Of a DNA stretch of 64,000 nucleotides, positions 36,873 through 47,449 are shown in pieces. Source of the DNA: Lepiota brunneoincarnata (lineage: Eukaryota > Basidiomycota > Agaricomycetes > Agaricales > Agaricaceae); contig JAEBUN010000004.1 in NCBI GenBank assembly GCA_023014365.1, positions 2,480,001 to 2,544,000 of the forward strand, given 5' to 3'. A program made the position numbers and the translations under genes. The notes below the pieces were generated by a model, which ran no database searches, was not told the DNA's origin, and saw only the letters and a list, made by a program, of their open reading frames with translations. Position 1 is the first letter of the stretch, and the number at the start of each line of letters is the position of its first letter.

Positions 36873-37804
36873 TTTTCTGTACAAAGAAGGTCATTCCAGG
36901 TCTGCGAAGAGCGTAGGCTGCCACTTACCTTGACTCTCACATCAGTATTTGCGAATCTCGTCAAGCGCGACTGGGCTGCTTACGTGAGCAGTACACTATT
37001 CTCCTCGAGCCTCCCTCATGCAGTTTGCGAATCTGTCAACGCGTTGTTTTCACAAAGGTATGGAGTTTCTGGTTTTTCCTCGAGCAGATTGCTTGTAATA
37101 TAGCTCGTTCTCTAGATTATCAATACGAAAGCCCGTCTCCCGGAGGTCTCTTCCATGTCGAGCTGCCAGAATCTCTCGTCACCTTTCAGCTTCTAATCCG
37201 GAAGACGTCGCGACTTGCTCCCCCATTTTACCCTCCTACTACTAGCAGCACTCCCCGAATTACCTGAAGCCCTAAACACCGCTGGAGGACCCCCATTGCA
37301 ATCAGATCAAGAACGGGTGTGTTTGCCTCGGCCCTCCCCACCTCAGTCTACTCCTCTTCTTTCTGGGATAGTTCTGCATTAATGACTCGTAATTGCGTGG
37401 GAGAGGATCCAGACACTACCAGCATGCTTCTGTACTCTCCAGTGATCTTCATGGCCTTTCTCCCATGTAATAGGCTTTGGGCCTTGACTTGTCCTTGATC
37501 TACGAGATTCTTCAGCCACGGAGACATAATCAGCTGTATACTCTACATGCGAGATCCGTCCTTCCTAATTTTCAGCTCGGTTACTTCAGCTTCTGGTGCT
37601 TGCGACCCGGCAGCGGGTGGTGAGGGCAGCACTGTAGAGAAGGAAACCCCTAACACCGTTTTTGAAATGGCATATGCAGAAACTCTGACACCCGACCCAA
37701 TCAAAGTTCGCAGGACAACACGCTGTCAGGATCAAGATAGCATACCCCTAAAGCAGCTCTACTTAACGTGCTTCAAAGCCGCTCACTCCTTTTTTTTCAA
37801 CGTC
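36873..37804. other. Spacer upstream of COG8 and of the membrane-protein gene; possible 5' exons
   Basis: The plus strand has an ATG at 37018 followed by plausible GT-AG junctions, and a hydrophobic piece (LLLLAALPELPEAL near 37240), but the exons do not join into one clean frame. It may be a short gene or 5' exons of the gene at 37805. From 37330 to 37800 I see only 5' flank. Confidence 0.3.
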
Positions 37805-38849
37805 ATGGTTCTCGTCACCGAAAAATCCTTCCAACTCGTCAAACGCTCATGCCTCGTTTCTTTTCTTCTCTATGCTGGCACCCAACTCCGCGTGCAAACG
37901 GAAAACCACAAGCCTAGTGGAGAACCGTACTACCCTCACCCTGTCGCCTTTTTTTCATTCTTTATTGTGCAAGCCCTCCTGCAGGCGTGCTGGCTTCGTA
38001 AATTGTTTTTCAGCAAACCAATTCCACAGTGCTATCCCGTCCTGCTATGCCCCGGAGACGAAGAAACCGCCCTTGACCCTGCCGAGTTGCCTCCGCAGGA
38101 AGTGGTGGTTGATTCTGTACAGATGGCATACGTGCCGTTCTATATCGCCGCGAATATCTTCCTGGGTTAGCCAAACTCTTTTCATATGACCCGCAAAGAC
38201 ATCGAATGCTCACCCGCGCATATAGCATGTGCCAGCGAGCTTTGGATGTATAGGAGATTCGCAGGATCGCAAGTTTTATCCGTCTGTGGCATGGCTTCTC
38301 AACTATATGCGGTCTTTATTCTCCTCAGCACCTCTGGACGGTATAGCATGTCCCGAAAGAATCTCCTCACGCATATAGTCGCCAAGTCGGCCGCTGGTCT
38401 TGGGATATTGTACGTGTGGAAGGGTTGGGGCGTTATTGATGTGAGCTTGTCAAACTTGCGGTTGATCGGGACTCTTATCCTCTCTCCTCATTAGAACAGC
38501 CCGACCCCGCCGACTTCTGAATTGATTCAAAGCACCGTAATATGTCTTCTCTTGGTTAGTCCCATCGCTTGGATGGAACCCCTGTTCTTACACTTCATGG
38601 TAGACAGTTGCTTCGGGACCTGACCCTACCTTGGGACTTTGCATAATCTTCGACCTTATTGCCCTCTTTTATGGACCTGGATCCAGCGACATATGGAGGC
38701 GGACGTTCGTATGCAACATCGGGATCATAGCCATAACGATTGCTACAGACATACTCACGGCAAAGATAAGGGGTATTCGCATAATACGAGATGATACCTC
38801 TAGGCCCCCTCCAGACCATACCAGTCTCGACGAGAAGGAGGAAGTTTAA
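37805..38849 (+). CDS. Multi-pass membrane protein, unknown function
   Basis: The exons (37805-38169 and 38232 onward) encode several hydrophobic spans: SCLVSFLLYAGTQL, VAFFSFFIVQALLQACWL, AYVPFYIAANIFL, VLSVCGMASQLYAVFILL, LILYV-type and IIFDLIALFYG, NIGIIAITIATDIL. It is a small polytopic protein of roughly 270-300 aa ending in an acidic tail (DEKEEV-stop at 38847-38849). It resembles fungal membrane proteins of unknown function; I cannot name the family or transport substrate. The intron 38170-38231 (GTTAGC...ATATAG) is well supported. Two later introns, near 38440-38494 and 38555-38606, are inferred. It is convergent with gene A of the array, 52 bp away. Confidence 0.6.
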
Positions 38850-38901
38850 AATCCACATGTATTCAATTACTGGTCTTAGACTGCTAGGACTGATCACCAA
38901 A

Positions 38902-41246
38902 TCACCAAACATTGGTCTCACTTACGACTGAATACTCTTTATATGAAGGAGGAGGAGTCGAGTAAGTTGTGCAAGTTGCGGTCGTACTTGCAGACACCGG
39001 CCGACTAGACCCTTGATGAAATGGCCTGTTCGAGTTTCCAAGGTTTCTAATCTTGTTCATTCGGGCACGATCACCACCTGACAGCTGGCCTGTCCGAGCC
39101 AAGGCTGTCAACCCGCGTACTTCCGCATCCAATTGCGCCGTCAATTCCTGGACACCGTCCAAAACACTCCTAGTTTCTTGCATCATTGGTTCAACAAGAA
39201 CCTCAGGGTCATGGAAAGGGTCCTCTGATGATATATTGTTGCTTCCAGGTTCCCGGTCAAGGGAATACGGTGGGCCGGGCAAGTGTGTACGTACTCTGGC
39301 GAGGGAATCACTTCGAGCCACAATGTTGCCCGGGGAAGAGTTAACGAAGCTAGACGACCGAGCGCCCCCACTCGATTGTTGGAGCCTCTTGCGCTTGGTT
39401 ACGAGGCAAAAGAGTACAAGGGCCAGGGTCAACATGGCGACAATGGCTCCCACAACCCCCCCCCCCCCCCCCCGATAACCGATTTGTATTTCCCGGCATT
39501 CGTACTATCTCAAGGGTTAGGACCGGGGGAGTACTCTGGGCAAGAGTGAAACAAACCTGGTAGTGCTGATCCAAGTGGCGACTTCGGTGGTTGTGGTGAA
39601 CGTCCGAGTGCCTGACGTTACGAGCGTGACAACTTGAGTCTGCCCGCTGGGCAATGTTCCGGTACTTTCTGTGGTGAAAACGCCGTATGTGACAAACGTC
39701 GCTGTGATCTCAGCACTAGTGAATGCCGTCGATGCATCGCCGACAATATGGTCACCACCCGCCGGGACCGCAGTCTGTGTGGAAGCAGGGAGGACAGTGG
39801 AACTGCAGCAAACGCTTAAAAAAACTCAACCGGAAATAAAACACTAGTACACCTACGGAGCTTCATCGCGCAGTGGCACATTTTCGTTGATAGACGCGAT
39901 GGAACTAATGCGTGTCGTGGGAACTGTTGGTGGGACGTGTGGGACGGTAGTTAGCCTAGGCGTGTTTACTGGTCTGTCAGGTCTAGGCGTGCTTGCTGGT
40001 CGGGCGGTCGTAGTTGGTTTAGTGGTCGGAGCTCTGGACTTACTCGGTTGTCGAGCAGCCGTGGTCAGGGGACAAATCGGCAGTGCCTTGCTTTTCGAGC
40101 CACCGCTAGAAACCTTTATTTGAAAAGGTCGGATAGAGAAGACAGAGCGTGAGGACAAAGGTTCGATAGAGCTGGTTGAGCTGGCTAAGGACTTGACCGA
40201 CGCAGACGCTGATTCGACCACTTCGCTGGATATCGGCAGAAAGCCTGCGCCTTTCCCTCCATTTCCTTGACCTATGTCATCACCATTTTTGCCATGGTCT
40301 TCACCACTGTCATCGTCCTTTTTCCCTCCTGGGTTACCCGCCCCTTTGCTCTGATCTCCCCCTTTGCCGCCGCCATTTTTCCCACCAAGAATCGTGCCAG
40401 CAACACTCCCAACCCCCTCTATAGTTGCTTCATCCGCTTTCTCACCCCTAGTACTGTCATCCGCCCCGTCGCCCGCGCTGTCGTCCGGGTCGCTCCCCTT
40501 GCTGTTACTGACATCTTTCCCTTTGGGTGAGTTCACTATACTGGCATTACTAGGAGGGGTTTTGTGAAGACTATCACCCGGTGCACCAGTCGACACTCCA
40601 GAGGAGCCGTTATCCTCCACCTCGCCGCCCTGACCGCCGTGATCTCCAATTTTATCGCCATTTTCCTTCCCCTTGGGTGGACCAACTGCGTCAGGAGGCC
40701 TCTCAGGCGGGAGCTTCTGTTGACCAATTCCGGGTGTTCCCGCCAACCCTCCAAGAAGGCCGCCGCCCTTTTCGTCCACTCCGTTATCCTGGTAGTTGTC
40801 GTTCCCTTTTTCTTTGCTGGTTCCGTTCCCTTTGAGCGGATTGAATCTAGCCGGGGGACTCTGAGGAGGGATTTTCTGTGGACCAACGTTGGACGCTCCA
40901 GTCGGTCCTCTAATAAGATGACCATTGGTCTTCTCTCTATTCTCTGTGTTCTGGCTGCCGGAGCTTTCGTTGCTGTTATCGCCTTCGGCCTGCTCGAATA
41001 GATCCGCTTTGGCAGGAGGACTCTGCTGAGGAAAATTCTTCGTAGAGATAGTGGGTTTGGGAAGCACGCCCAGTGCTGGTTCCACCTGCTTGGAACCCAG
41101 CTCGTTCGCTCTAGCTTTGATATATGATGGTTCGCGAGCACCATAGGATATAAGCTACTCAATTGTGAGGCTGTAGGGTACACAAGACCTGGTTTCGACC
41201 CACTTACCCTCTTGCTTAGCGGCTGAAACCTTCTCTGGGGTGCCAT
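38902..41246 (-). CDS. Array gene A: single-pass membrane protein with Gly/Asp/Ser-rich ectodomain and PPxY tail
   Basis: First member of the six-gene array. It starts MAPQRRFQPLSKR (ATG 41244-41246) without a signal peptide. Next come a long Gly/Asp/Lys/Asn/Pro-rich region (39860-41090) with repeated LLGG-type and QQSPPA-type phrases, a Thr/Pro/Arg-rich linker ending PLRDEAP, an intron, and the shared core (AFTSAEITATFVTYGVFTTE...SGTRTFTTTTEVATWIST). Then a poly-Gly stretch leads into one transmembrane helix (VVGAIVAMLTLALVLFCLV) followed by KRKR, and a cytoplasmic tail with DPFHDP, ELTAQLDAEVRGLTALARTG and TPPPSYKEYSV (PPxY). GTAAGT after YSV suggests a further tiny exon. An 18-base C run at 39456-39473 lies at the start of the membrane helix and its length does not fit the frame from the previous exon. 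The core is conserved, so I think the gene is functional. Confidence 0.75.
39456..39473. repeat. 18-base poly-C tract (poly-Gly codons on the minus strand)
   Basis: A homopolymer of 18 C inside gene A, just before the transmembrane helix. Joining the spliced upstream exon in the family frame (SVIGG...VVGAIV) needs 16 or 19 G, not 18. Confidence 0.85.
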
Positions 41247-42654
41247 CAAGAGATTCTTCCAAAAAATAAAAGGATAGGTATTAAACGAGCGGATGCAGCG
41301 GCCAGCTGCCTATGTACCTTTCAGACCAAGTCATGTACGAGTTATATATCCCCCACTAGAGAGGTTGATCACCCTATTAGTTAACCTGGGTTGTGATAAA
41401 CAGATCGTTACACAGGGAAAAACAGCCAGGGGAACTCAACATCAAAGAGCCAGACAGACGAACAGGATCAAGAGCGAACGCCTGCCAGTCCGAGATTCAG
41501 GCATGATCAATAGTTGAGAGCCAAGTATAATTCCACTAATAGTCATGTAGGTGAGCGAGGTAGGCTTAACGAGCTTCGAGGTATTCCCTAACCTACCCTG
41601 CGACGTACTTACCATGCGACCACCTCATGGGTCATGTGCGCATCACTGCCATGGCTGAGGATATATATACGTACATATCCAGGAGTATCCACGTCAAAAC
41701 CAGACGGAGACGAACTCCCCAACATCTCGAGTTGACCTATCAGCATCTTTCCAAGTTCTAAACGCCCACCTGGGAACGAATCGCATGACCTACCGTAAGA
41801 GATGCACGCCTCAATCATCACCTGCTGCGGGCAAACGATTTCAAATTGAGCGGGCAACCAAATCCGGAGGGGACTCGAACTGTTGGGTGTCTGCGGTGGA
41901 TATAATTCTTGGTACTCACACAAGAAGAATACGATGTTACAAAGTTTCTGATGCGCAGTGAAAAGGGTTAAGAAGTCTCAGGATTCAGTAGTAACAACAT
42001 TTATCAATTGTTCTAGAGGCGGAGGCAATCAGGGATTGGTGTGATGGCATGATCTCTGGCACACGCATCAACGGAAATACAGTTTTGTCGTAGCTCGCGA
42101 TCCGAACTGCGACACTTGGTACACAAGTGGTCTATGTTTACTCATACAACACTAGGTGCCATTTAGACAAGAAAACAATCTCTTTCTGACCGAATTTGCT
42201 GGCTTCAGCTTCCCATGATTCGTTGGCTCGAATGAGACGAAATGGTCGTTCCGATGATGATCCAAGGAATTCGTGATCACTTCGAGCCCGTCCGTCGTTG
42301 GATGGAGTTCGGTCGGTGTGTGGAAAACTGAGCAAACGACTCGCTGGCGTTGAGTGTGATCAGGAGTGAGACTAGATCGCCCTCGTCATATGTCGCTTGT
42401 TACAAAAAAAAATCCCAAGAACAAGTGACCACCGCACCAAAATATTGGCTCGATCACTCTCGGACGGACTGTAATCTCACAGGCACGGCTTTTGACAAGA
42501 AATTCATAAGACCTGAACTAATGAGTAATCTATGGCTAGCGCCACTAAAAAGCGTACCAAATGGCTATCTTCCACAAGCCAAAGCGGGATTCCCCCAAAC
42601 AGGGCTAACCGCTGCGCTTATGTCTAAGAATGTAGAATACGAGGAGAACCGATA
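41247..42654. other. Spacer between array genes A and B, with duplicated segments
   Basis: The start (41290-41400) resembles the upstream regions of B, C and D, including the ATATATCCC element. The stretch 42231-42535 is homologous to 46535-47090. A conserved minus-strand peptide (YDEGDLVSLLITL) is present at about 42340-42400 but its frame breaks soon after. No intact gene is called. Confidence 0.5.
41343..41350 (-). promoter_or_regulatory. TATA-like element of gene A
   Basis: On the minus strand GGGATATATAAC lies about 100 bp before the ATG. The same GGATATATA phrase occurs at equal spacing before B, C and D. Confidence 0.55.
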
Positions 42655-43166
42655 TCATAGGAACTTCCTGCGCTTGCATTTGATAATGGAGAATGCGAGG
42701 AGAACTAATATCACCATAATCGTTGCTCCAACGGCTCCTCCAATAAACGCCTTGGGTGATCCAGGGCTTGAACTAGAGTAAAATTCAGAAGTGAGAATGA
42801 TTCAATAAGCCTCTGACCTAACCTGACCGTGCTAATCTGCGTGGCAACCTCAGTGGTCGTGGTGAACGGCAGGGTACCCGACGCCACGACGCTAGTGACC
42901 GGAATCTCGCCGTCGGGCATTGTCTTGGGCGTGGCCGCTGTGAAAATGCCCGCGGTGACAATCGTTGATGTGAACCCGACAGTGGTAAATGCTTTTGTTC
43001 CACTACCTCCTACGCGGACTGCAGAAGGAAGAGGAGTGGTGGAACTACAAGGGGATTCGTAATGCGAATCTGGAGGATAAGAACGATGGATATACGGGGG
43101 TTCTTCACGCAACGAAAAGTTGTCGTCGGCCCTATTTGACAACCCGAGCCCTTCCAGGGGCGCCAT
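42655..43166 (-). CDS. Array gene B: short, tail-less member
   Basis: It starts MAPLEGLGLSNRADDNFSLR (ATG 43164-43166), where the N-terminal exon runs directly into the DNxSLxxE-P phrase. The long low-complexity region of A, C and F is therefore absent. After an intron (GTATATCC...CTTGTAG) comes the core (SAVRVGGSGTKAF, FTSTIVTAGIFTAATPKTMP, ASGTLPFTTTTEVATQIST), a second intron, and the membrane helix (GGAVGATIMVILVLLAFSII) followed by KCKRRKFL and a stop at 42655-42657. The cytoplasmic tail seen in A, C and D is missing. Just beyond the stop a second, decayed copy of the juxtamembrane coding sequence is visible, so the tail was cut off by a small duplication. It might be a decoy-like short form or a dying copy. 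Confidence 0.6.
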
Positions 43167-43273
43167 CGAAAGAGCCAAAGGAGACAATTAAAAGTGTAAA
43201 GAGTGGATATAAGAATGAGTGTATGTAGCAGCTGGCTGTCTGTAGGTATCAACTCGTTCATGAATTATCTATG

Positions 43274-43280
43274 TATATAT
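43274..43280 (-). promoter_or_regulatory. TATA-like element of gene B
   Basis: GGGATATATAC on the minus strand, about 108 bp before the ATG at 43166; it corresponds to the elements before A, C and D. Confidence 0.55.
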
Positions 43281-43982
43281 CCCTCACCAGGGAACCGATA
43301 ACTTGGCCTCCGCCCGTGATCGCTTCGAGCTGTGATTAACAGATCGTTGCCTGGCCGTCAAACCAAGGCGTTCTGGTCCAATTGAGACCTGAGCACTGCC
43401 GTTTGATTTGGGCAGGATCGTGAGACCATATGTGGTACTGTGGGTACAACAATGCCCGAAGCTTGTGAGCATTTTATACCATGGTGCTTTGTGAGAGCAT
43501 ATCGCATAGTTGATCAAAGGCAAGTGTTTGTACCCACGGCGCCGACCTGCCAATGGCCCACGATGTAAAGCCCTTGAGATATTGAAACCCGATTTGTTGG
43601 GTGTACCAGAATTTGAAAAACGTGCCTGAAGCCAACGCGGGTTTTCTCAGATCTGAGCCCTCCATCCTATGTTCATCACAAATTTGCAGAATAGGCAGAC
43701 AGTGATCCAACATCATCGAGTCCGAAAACGATTGTGTAGCCCGCGAAGCCCATACATCCAAATGTCATAGCCCAAGGAATTTTCCCAAAAAGCCAGGGGT
43801 GTAAAAATACTTGTGAATATCCGAAACGAGTGCATGCAGCATATCGAATAGCAGTACAAGCCATCAGGTCCTGCGCATCCAGAGGGCGAGTGGTGCTACT
43901 TACTCCGGCTTGTCAGGCTCTCAATACGAGACTGCTCTGAAACCCAATCGTTACACCACTGGACCTTTGATTGTATGGCCGA
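43281..43982. pseudogene. Duplicated spacer with remnant of an E-like 3' end
   Basis: The first part (43281-43420) is homologous to 49080-49220. On the minus strand near 43680-43760 the phrase GYTIVFGLDDVGSLSAYSA matches the C-terminal end of gene E (YTVVFGLDDVGPLFAYSTT). An E-like gene once stood upstream of B and only its last exon remains. Confidence 0.55.
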
Positions 43983-45467
43983 CTACTCTTTATACGAAGG
44001 GGGGGGACTTGTATAAGTCGTGGCTAAAGTCAAAACAGATGACGCCCGTTCAGGCCTTAGATCCGGTGGCACGGTTCGAGATGAATGTGTCTAATTTCAT
44101 CTAGTCGAGCGCGATCCGTATCTGAAAGCTGGCCTGAACGAGCCAAGGCACCTAACCTGTTCAGTTCCACATCCAGTTGTGTTGTCAATTCTTGAATGTG
44201 GTCCAGCGTCGTCCTTGGGCCTTGCTCTCTTGGCTCAGGCAGATTTACGTCAGCAGGAGCTTCGGGATCGCGGAAGGGGTCATTAAGATCTTCCGCGGAT
44301 CTGTTACCGCTGTCGTTCTCGAGTTCATGTCGAGCAGAGTGCGGTTGGTCAGACGGGGGCATCTGTTCACCTGGCTGTTGCTTGATGAGGGGAGGGATGT
44401 GTTGAGCTGGGGTACTGCTAAGGAAGGGGTGGACAAGGGCAGGGACCGGAGGGATTGTATTCGCCTGCCGGAGACGCCTGCGCTTGCGTCTAAGAATGCA
44501 GAAAGTGAGGACGGCCAATATCACGATAATAGTTGCTCCAATGGCTCCTCCGATGATTGCCTTAGGTGGTCCAGTGCTTGAACTAAAAGTGAAATTTAGA
44601 ACTGAGGACAACTCGATAGGTTTCTGAGCGAACCTGACTTGTGCCAATCTGAGTAGCGACCTCGGTGGTCGTGGTGAATGTCCGGGTGCCCGACGTCACG
44701 ATACTAGTGACCTGGATATCACCGTTGGGCAGTGTTCTGGTCGTGGCTGTGGTGAAAACACCCGTGGTGACAATCGTCGTCGTGACCTCGACGCTTGTAA
44801 ACGCCCCTGATGCATCACCAACACCGTGGCCATCACCTCCTACACGGACTGCAGAAGGAGCGGGGCTCGTAGAACTACTGGGAAGTTGTAATGTAAATTG
44901 GGAGGATGAGAATGATGGACGTACGGAGCTTCGTCGTGCAACGCCGAGTTGTCGTCGGCAGGACGGGTCGTCAAGTGGCTGCTGGGGTATAGCGGTCGTC
45001 CGAGTCACTGGTGGAAGATCAGGAGTGACAGTGTGCTTAGGCGCATTAGGTCGTCTGATGGTTGAAGGGGCAGGAGTTGCTGGTGGACGGTCCCTGAGAG
45101 CACCGGCAAAGTAAGGAATAAAGAGTGCAAAAAGGTTCGAAATGGATTACCCTTCTTGCGTTCTCGGACTCCCCAGGAGAAATGTGGGTGTTGACGGTAA
45201 CAATTCTTCACAGCTGATGTCAGTGCATGTATACTTCATTGCTGGTGAAGGTAGGCCATACTTTAGTTCTGTTACAGTTGTTATCTCGCGGCGGTCAATG
45301 GCTGTGGCCCTGAGAGGCGGATCCACAGTTGGTTCTATTCGCTCAGAGTCCAGCCCAACACTACGGAATTGAACCTGCTCAACCGGTGTGAGAGCACGAG
45401 GGCCCATAGGACATAACACTAGCATACTCACACCTCTGATTAGCTGAAACCCGTCCAGGGGCGCCAT
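43983..45467 (-). CDS. Array gene C: single-pass membrane protein with PPxY tail (frame disturbed)
   Basis: It starts MAPLDGFQLIR (ATG 45465-45467). A second exon codes about 90 residues with CTDISCEE, then TPAPSTIRRPNAPKHTV, PPVTRTTAIPQQPL, the core (SAVRVGGDGHGVGDASGAF, VEVTTTIVTTGVFTTATT, SGTRTFTTTTEVATQIG), a membrane helix (GGAIGATIIVILAVLTFCIL) with RRKRRRLR, and a tail with LNDPFRDPEAP, ELTTQLDVELNRLGALARSG and, in a shifted frame, SPPPSYKE-stop at 43983. Compared with F and D, one extra base follows QQP (about 44974) and two extra bases lie near 44075-44090. The first shift is cancelled if the 47-bp intron after it is retained, so a full-length product is still conceivable. The literal frame ends at 44057. 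Confidence 0.6.
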
Positions 45468-45579
45468 CGAAAGAACCAAAGGAGACAATTAAAAGTGTAA
45501 AAGAATGGATATGAGGTAATAAGAGCGAGTATATGTAGCAGCCGGCTGCCTATGGATATATCGACTCCCGCTCATGAGC

Positions 45580-45586
45580 TATATAT
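45580..45586 (-). promoter_or_regulatory. TATA-like element of gene C
   Basis: GGGATATATAGC on the minus strand about 113 bp before the ATG at 45467. Confidence 0.5.
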
Positions 45587-46039
45587 CCCTCCACTGGGGC
45601 GCCGGTCACTCAGCCTCTGCCGTGACTGCTTCGAGTTGTGATGAACAGATGGTTACCTGCCAACAAACCGTCAAATTTTCGGGCTATAAACAAGGCTGGT
45701 TACAATCAGGACCTGCACCGAGGACCGAGCAGATGCGCACCACTACATCTACAAAACCTCACTTTTGCTGCGATCCCTCACAATTCTTTTACCCAAGTCC
45801 ATGATGTTGAGAAATTCCTCTCAACTGTGCAAAATCCATTGAAACCGTGAGTAACCGATCTCCTGATCAAAAAATATTTTTGGGATTATATTCAGGGGGT
45901 ACACTTCAAGCCATTGCGGACTTCATCAAAAATCGTGATGGGTCAGAACGAAAGTGAGGATGGGGTGGGGCTGGTATCAATAATCGCTGAAGTTGAGGAG
46001 TGTTTTATACCGTCCTATATCTCGCTCCAGTTTATCACG

Positions 46040-46330
46040 AATTATTAGAATAGGCAGACAGCGGCGGCCAGCCCAACATCACCCAGTCCAAAAACAATTG
46101 CATAGTCCACGAAGTCCATAAACTACAGCGCAGGCTGTTAAAAACGTGCGTGTAGCTAATAAAAAATTGTGTGTAACGAATCAAGGGCAGGCACTCACGT
46201 TCGTGAGGCTAGAAGAAGAAGTAGACGACGACGACGACGACGACGACGACAGAGTCCTTGAGAGCCAATGTGCCGACTTTCTGTCCTGTCCAGGGCCTGG
46301 AGAACTCTGGAGAACCCATTCTTGACAAAC
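46040..46330 (-). pseudogene. Remnant of an E-like 3' end behind gene C
   Basis: On the minus strand KSAHWLSRT is followed by a Ser run encoded by GTC repeats and then LTNV and a GTGAGTGCC donor. This is the same arrangement as gene E (KSARRLSRA, Ser run, VVN, GTGAGTGCC). A following exon like that of E (VDYAIVFGL near 46090) is also visible. The upstream body of the gene is gone. Confidence 0.6.
46225..46252. repeat. (GAC)n trinucleotide repeat (poly-Ser codons on the minus strand)
   Basis: About nine GAC units inside the E-like remnant. A shorter imperfect version lies in gene E at 49712-49738. Confidence 0.85.
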
Positions 46331-46447
46331 AGGTGCTGTAAGCCCGCGGAATCTGGCTTACACCGGGCTTTGCTACTTCATGTATACTAGTAGCAGCTGG
46401 GTGGGGTCAAGTTCATCAGTCTCCCCTCGAACAGACGTTCGTCCCAT

Positions 46448-46711
46448 TCACTTCGTGTCCCTGCAAGTCGACCTCGTCCTTAGTGAGGGCCACCCCAAGT
46501 GGGCATCGTTACAGGTGCCTTTCATTGACAACGAGATGAAACGGCTATTCCGAGATGGTCCAACGAAATTTGTGGTTACCCCGAACCTGTCCGTTGTTGG
46601 ATGAAGTCTAGTTGGTGTGTGAAAGTTGAGCATCCCGAATGACTCGCCGGCGCCGAATGTGATCCGAAGTGAGACTAGATCACCCTCATCATACATCGCT
46701 GGTGTGGAATC
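46448..46711 (-). CDS. Small conserved ORF within the duplicated unit
   Basis: On the minus strand a frame from MYDEGDLVSLRITFGAGESF through TRLHPTTDRFG to SMKGTCNDAHLGW is open for more than 80 codons. A second copy at about 42231-42400 keeps YDEGDLVSLLITLNASESFA but then loses the frame. Conservation at the protein level suggests it is or was coding. It has no recognised domain, no signal peptide and no clear promoter, and could instead be an exon of a lost neighbour. Confidence 0.35.
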   Translation of the reverse strand, partial: DSTPAMYDEGDLVSLRITFGAGESFGMLNFHTPTRLHPTTDRFGVTTNFVGPSRNSRFISLSMKGTCNDAHLGWPSLRTRSTCRDTK

Positions 46712-47449
46712 CGTATTGCATAAAAATGATAAAAGATGCAACATGGCCCAGCTGAGAACAAAAAACTACCACACCAATGTTGGAATTAGTGATTCCGGCA
46801 AACTGGCGGAATGCCCCTGACCGCCTCATGGAGGCCATATTGTAGGTAGATTATATACACCTGTAGTTCACCAGTAGTCTTTGTCCGTTTACCCTCCCTT
46901 CCCTTCCTCTTGTCGCCCCGTCGTTGTCTCTCATGAATATACGCTTTCGTCGTTGCCCACTTTCTTGAGTTGATTCCAACAACCAAGACATTGCCTCGTC
47001 CACACTCGGAACGAACTAACATGGCAGCATTTTTGACAGAAATTTATAAAACCTGAATTAGCGGTTAATCCGTAGCTAGCATTGTTAGATAATGGATGGT
47101 AGCTCTAGGGCGGAGTCCTGGGCTATCTGGGTCCCTGGGACTTATGCATCAAGCATCCCCCAAGGCAGTGATTCCTATCCCGTGGTGGACATCGCCTACT
47201 CTCTCAACCAGCACTCCTTGTTCACATAGCCCAACTGCAGTGTGGGAAGAGTAGACGAAGAGGTGTATAATGCTGCTGGTAATCGACACACTATGGTGCA
47301 AGGTAGGCCAACTATGATGGGTAATTATTGAAGGAGCTGAAAAATACAAATACATGTTCTATGCGGTGACCACCAATGTTCGGATCTCTCGGTACAAGAC
47401 TGCTCTGAAGCCCAATCATTGCACACGGGAGCTTCGATTGTATGGCTGA
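46712..47449. other. Spacer between duplicated units
   Basis: Part of it (47035-47090) matches 42480-42535. No gene is supported. Confidence 0.4.
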
